Assembly (NCBI GenBank): GCA_003118195.1
Contig: BEXV01000616.1
Span: 41,273-51,536, forward strand
Length of the DNA stretch: 10,264 bases
Origin: Hemicentrotus pulcherrimus
Taxonomy: Eukaryota; Echinodermata; Echinoidea; Camarodonta; Strongylocentrotidae
Direction of reading: 5' to 3'
The notes under the pieces are model-generated. The model had not been told where the DNA came from. It was given only the letters and a program-made list of their open reading frames with translations, and made no database searches. Position 1 is the first letter of the stretch. Each line of letters begins with the position of its first letter. A program made the position numbers and the translations under genes. This document shows positions 6,840-10,264 of this stretch, piece by piece.

Positions 6840-7107
6840 GGAGAGAGAGAGATGGAGAAAAAGGGGGAGAGGGAAAGGGAGAAGAGAAGAAACGGAGAAG
6901 AGAGAGAGAGATATATATATATAAGAGTGGACAGGAAGAGATAGACAGCAGGGAGAAAGTGAGAGGAGACACACAGAGAGGGGGAAAGAGAAAGAGGCAC
7001 AAGAAGAGAAAGGGGGAAGACACAATGAGAGAGGGGAGAGTAACAGAAAGAGAGAAGGAGAGTCAAGAAGACAGAGATGGGGGGGGGGGGGGGGAGAGGG
7101 ACGTGAG
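6840..7107. repeat. Long purine tract with embedded (AT)n and G16
   Basis: About 270 bp, almost all purine on the plus strand, made of GAGA, GGGAGA, GAAGAG and CACAGAGAG units. It is broken by an alternating AT block (about 6910-6923) and closed by sixteen G (7079-7094). It produces long open frames on both strands. The largest is a minus-strand frame of 182 codons (6759-7307) that reads Ser/Leu/Pro across the tract. Outside the tract that frame has no recognisable domain, so I do not call it a gene. The tract could adopt triplex or G-quadruplex forms. Confidence 0.92.
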
Positions 7108-7362
7108 AAAGAGACATCAGTTAAATCTATCCAGCACGGATGCCACACAGATTTCACCCGTTGTACAATCAATACCCGGGGACAATTCGGCGCAATTTCC
7201 GTCTTTATTAAGCAAATTTCCTTCATCTTAGCTGGCAGAGTAGAGAAACTTGTCCTTGGAAATCTCTCTACAGGATTTGCCCTTGAAACTCTTCTCCGTG
7301 TCATCATTGGCAGATGTTCGTGGTGTTGATACCGTGTAGACCAAGGACTTGAGTAAGGTGAA

Positions 7363-7385
7363 GAGGGCTATATAAGTTGCATACA
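7363..7385. other. Possible end fragment of a GCTATATAA-type repeat
   Basis: GAGGGCTATATAAGTTGCATAC resembles, from memory, the 'GCGCTATATAAATGCA' end found on many marine-animal SINE and LINE tails. TATATAAG (7369-7376) would also satisfy a TATA-box consensus, but no other promoter element or gene accompanies it. Weak either way. Confidence 0.2.
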
Positions 7386-7664
7386 AATCAATGATAAGCT
7401 ATAGTCCCATTCACACTCTAGCAAATTTCCCCCAAAAAAAATATTCCAGAAGACATTTTCATTAATACATGTATATCAATATTGTGAATACTTAAGGGTC
7501 CTGTTAATACCTCTCCCATTAGCCTGTTAGAATAATAAGCCCAAGATAATATAGCTGTTTACATTCTATAAAAGAAGAGTGTTACACCAAAATCAATTCA
7601 TATCCAAAGGATTTGACACTGTAGGAAATGTCCTGCATCAGATTAAATTTACAAAAATATTGCC
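7386..7664. other. AT-rich non-coding stretch
   Basis: No gene, RNA or repeat was recognised. A short A-run lies at 7433-7441. Confidence 0.4.
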
Positions 7665-7960
7665 TTCTTGTAAAGTGCTCATACCAAGCACAGGGTGCTA
7701 AAGGCTTTTCAATACTATTCCAGCTTTAGCTAACTTATTAATTTCAGCAGTCACATCATTCAAGCAATCTCTTTCTTTCCACAAACCCATTCCCATGAGA
7801 TGTTGGGAGAGATGCTGCTAAGGTAGACTATTAATGTCTTGCTAAAACATTAGCCACACTGGGAGTAGGACATTATAGCTTTACAAAAATGAGCCAAGCA
7901 AGGGACTTGAACCCCTGACCTTTCCGTCTCCAGCAAAGTAATTAAACCCTCCAGAATACT
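7665..7960 (+). mobile_element. Decayed SINE-like dispersed repeat, copy 2
   Basis: TTCTTGTAAAG (7665-7675), GTGCTAAAGGCTTTTCAA, TTTAGCTAA, CCCATTCCCA (from 7786), GGTAGA, TTAATGTCTTGCTAAAACAT and TAGCCACACTGGGAGTAGG follow the order of copy 1. The distance from TTCTTGTA to CCCATT is 121 bp here and 138 bp there, and from CCCATT to CTTGC it is 52 and 46 bp. This copy extends further 3' to GGGACTTGAACCC (7902-7914). That block matches the reverse complement of a tRNA-type B box (GGANTYGAACC) and is followed by CTGACCTTTCCGTCTCC, a combination I remember from the 3' end of such repeats. Heavily mutated and non-coding. Confidence 0.6.
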
Positions 7961-8947
7961 CTTGGTGCAATTGTTGCAGCCTCGAGAGTTCCTTTCAAAT
8001 GTTTGAATCAAAATTCATCTAAAGTCATGGACAGAATTTGAAAACATCTGGCATCGACAAAAGTAAACAAGATATGAGACTGTATATACTGAACAAGTAG
8101 GAATTTAATTTCTATTTTATTGCTACTGATGCTCTAAAAGAGCCTAATATAATTTTTGATTGAGATCAGTTAATAACAGCCTTTTTCAGGAAGCAAAAAT
8201 CTATTTTGGTTTGAAAACAGGAGAGACTATAGATCCAACATAAATTGTTGCGTCCGTCTATGGGAGCTAATTAGGGAGTCGTAGAGTCTAACACGTAGTG
8301 AGGTGACAAATTATTGATTTTGTGAGAGCGCTGTGGTGGAAGATATAGAACACAAGACCATTTAAATGGGTTATTTTGATTAATACAGCATGACCTCGTC
8401 AATTGGAATTACAAAACAGTGTTTGCACACTATAAACAAAACGTAGCTAATTAAGTATGGGTTGGTGTATAGGTAGGGATTGGAATGTGAACGTTATGTG
8501 AGATAATAGGACGCTCTTTTCCCTAGGGTTCAAAATGTCAAACTATACTGCTAGGTTAGGATGATTGAATTATGATATTGTTCATGTCATATAAATATAT
8601 TGAATACAATTTATTCTTTTATTCAACAGCATAAATCTGGAAAAAATAGTCAAATAAATATAGCACAAAATATTAGACTACTTAATAAAAATTTATAATT
8701 GGTTGCTGAATTTGCTCTATGGCTATCTCTCAGCTCACACAGAATAGCATGAATATATTCAAAGATAATGTATTTTCATATTAATGCCACTGCTAAATCT
8801 TTAAGGAACATTGCGCATGTGACAAAGTCAAATGTAGCAGTCCAGTGTTTGTTCATATAGTTGACAAAAGACAAGCAAAGAGTTGACCTGTTACTTTGCT
8901 ACATGTATATATCGCCCCATGGTCAACTTCCTCCACTAATTGAATTT
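7961..8947. other. Kilobase of AT-rich DNA, nothing recognised
   Basis: No convincing open frame, RNA gene or repeat family. A 74-codon minus-strand frame (8853-9077) overlaps the telomere-like repeat that follows and draws its Val/Arg/Leu pattern from it. A short hairpin GCTCT/AGAGC lies near 8131-8143. Confidence 0.45.
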
Positions 8948-9086
8948 CTAACTTCAAACCCAGACCCAACTCAAACCTAACCCTAACCCTAATCCTAACA
9001 TTTAACTTAACATAAACTGCAATCACATCTCCAACCATAACAACAACCCTTCTACTTTGACACCCAGCCCGGAGCAAATGTCAGAT
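8948..9086 (+). repeat. Dispersed repeat with telomere-like core, copy 2
   Basis: CTAACTTCAAACCCA (8948-8962) is followed by AACCT and AACCCT units (8974-8999, with one variant AATCCT) and, 70 bp on, GGAGCAAATGTCAGAT (9071-9086). The three blocks match copy 1 at 1191-1282 in order and orientation. The spacer between core and terminal block is longer here (about 70 versus 37 bp). The GGAGCAAATGTCA motif is, from memory, common in marine-invertebrate repeats. Confidence 0.6.
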
Positions 9087-9236
9087 CCCCATGTTTGCAT
9101 GTTTTTCAACATTCAAATTTGTATTTTGGGGGTTTTCCATCTTTGCAAGTTTCACAACAGATCATGTTGCCTACAAAAATAATTCTAATGAAATAACAAC
9201 AAACTAATTACGCTTAAAATTCAAAATGGCTGCTTG

Positions 9237-9276
9237 CAATGTATTGTATTGTTTTTTGAGACAATACAATACATTG
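9237..9276. repeat. Perfect 16-bp stem hairpin
   Basis: CAATGTATTGTATTGT (9237-9252) and ACAATACAATACATTG (9261-9276) are exact reverse complements around the 8-nt loop TTTTTGAG. The arms themselves contain a short TATTG tandem. The stem is shorter than a typical animal microRNA precursor. A tiny palindromic element or a replication-slippage palindrome is more likely. Confidence 0.8.
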
Positions 9277-10159
9277 TGAAATTGATACCAACAAGAAGAA
9301 CAGTGTAATATCTAACAACCGCGAGGCAAATATATAATCAAATTTCTCCAAACAGCGATCAATTTACCCAAATGCCTCTAAGCCCATCCTTTGCTTTGCA
9401 CAGTCAACTTGAGTCAAGCTTGTCTATTTTCCCCAATAATTCTCCCCCAGCACCAATAGCAAATTGATGAAGATATCGTATTTCACTCGTCCAGAGGAAA
9501 ACAGCAAAAAATAGAGATTAAATTGATTGCGCAGTCATTCCCTGTCTTAGCTACTAAACAAAGTTCCAAGCAGGAAAATTCAAAGGAAATGTTATAAAAA
9601 TACTACGGGAGAAGGAGATAAGAACTTATCTTACATAAGCTATCATCCCTTTTAGCTATTTTCTCTTAGCCATTTGATATTAATGAAATTTATATCCAGG
9701 GACGTATGCCATTTCAAGGGAATGAAACACAATGATGAGGAGAAGATAAGAATAAAACATAAAGCCAGCCATGCAAAACATATAAATACAAAGACAAAGA
9801 CAGAGACCCCCCGGAAAATAGAAAGGTACGTGTCAATTGTTTTTAAGGTGATAATTGGAAGTAGGGGAGCATTAAACAAATGGATGGTATTATGCCCGGG
9901 GGTGAATTCATTACAGTCATGTAATAGTTTAGACGGAGAGGATAATGTGAAACATGAATAAAACAACACCGCAGGATCTATGGAATTTAGAATTCAGTAG
10001 AATAGTTTTTTTTTTCCAGGTCATCATTATTTTTCTGTGAGCATTCCACTGCATTATATTGAAGAGCACTCACATTTGACTAATGGGTTGTGTTGTTATA
10101 GTGCAAAATGATTATAGATAGTAGTCTGTATTTTCAAAAAGACACTGGGGATGTATTAC
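9277..10159. other. Non-coding stretch, open frames on both strands rejected
   Basis: Frames of 95 codons (plus, 9674-9961) and 105 codons (minus, 9652-9969) cover the same DNA. The plus frame is Lys-rich because the DNA is A-rich, and neither shows a known domain. AAGGTACGT at 9823-9831 fits a splice-donor consensus, and T10 followed by CCAGG (10006-10020) fits an acceptor, but no exon between or beside them can be supported. Confidence 0.4.
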
Positions 10160-10264
10160 CATGAAGAGAGCATGGGAGAGCGATGGAATACATAGAAAAG
10201 CAGGCAGAAGAGATAGATAAAGAGACGGACAGACAATCAGATAGACAGAGAACCAGAGAGAGAG
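10160..10264. repeat. GA/GACA-rich tract running off the window
   Basis: Purine-biased simple sequence built from GAGA, GATA, GACA and CAGA units, becoming more regular (AGAGAGAG) at the window edge. It is the fourth such tract in the window and its true end is not visible. Confidence 0.8.

Noticed and set aside
6759..7307. 182-codon minus-strand open frame, the longest in the window
   Set aside because: Most of it is translation of the GA tract (Ser/Leu/Pro repeats), which lacks stops for compositional reasons. The part outside (from about 7110) shows no recognisable domain.
7369..7376. TATATAAG as a TATA box
   Set aside because: No accompanying promoter elements or exon. The context looks more like the end of a dispersed repeat.
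9652..9969. Overlapping 95-codon (plus) and 105-codon (minus) open frames
   Set aside because: Both strands are open over the same DNA, the residues reflect A-rich composition, and no domain is recognisable. A nearby donor-like AAGGTACGT is not enough to call an exon.
10006..10020. T10-CCAG-G resembling a 3' splice acceptor
   Set aside because: The frame after it closes within about 30 codons and has no recognisable protein. T-runs followed by CAG are common by chance.

Overview
This window looks like non-coding nuclear DNA from an animal. It is AT-rich, carries long GA/CT microsatellites, homopolymer runs, telomere-like CCCTAA blocks, fold-back hairpins and decayed transposon copies, and has no dense gene packing or operon structure. 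The style of the repeats, together with two TACCGGTAT palindromes, best fits a marine deuterostome such as a sea urchin. That is an impression from memory, not a database result. One ambiguous base (N, 5135) at the end of a C-run suggests draft sequence.

I found no protein-coding gene that I can support. The longest open frames either cross the GA/CT microsatellites, where low complexity removes stops, or are short frames expected by chance. No tRNA, rRNA or CRISPR array was recognised, and I saw no long LTRs.

Layout. 1-397: nothing recognised. 398-499: two adjacent hairpins, one with an 11-bp perfect stem and one a 73-nt fold. 1191-1282 and 8948-9086: two copies, in the same orientation, of a dispersed repeat with a (AACCCT)n core. 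1338-1503: an exact 83-bp tandem duplication, then a C13 run and a CT microsatellite (1671-1792). 2154-2380: a long inverted repeat with two 107-bp arms at 92% identity and a 13-nt loop. 2650-2729: a 72-bp MITE flanked by TTAA, of the piggyBac type. 3092-3312: a short degenerate direct repeat. 3586-3733: a GA tract. 3951-4088: a probable 3' tail of a non-LTR retrotransposon. 4433-4495: CCAAT, GC-box and TATA-like motifs in promoter-like order, followed at 4691 by a short ATG frame. 5136-6160: nothing recognised. 6168-6420 and 7665-7960: two diverged copies of one SINE-like family in the same orientation. 6544-6594 and 9237-9276: perfect short hairpins. 6840-7107: a long purine tract ending in G16. 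10160-10264: a GA/GACA tract that runs off the window.

No genes act together here. The points most worth checking are the large inverted repeat, whose divergence is almost all compatible with G-U pairing in a minus-strand RNA; the TTAA MITE; the paired SINE-like copies; and the telomere-like blocks, which seem to belong to a dispersed element rather than to be fusion scars. I did not find a convincing undescribed biological system.
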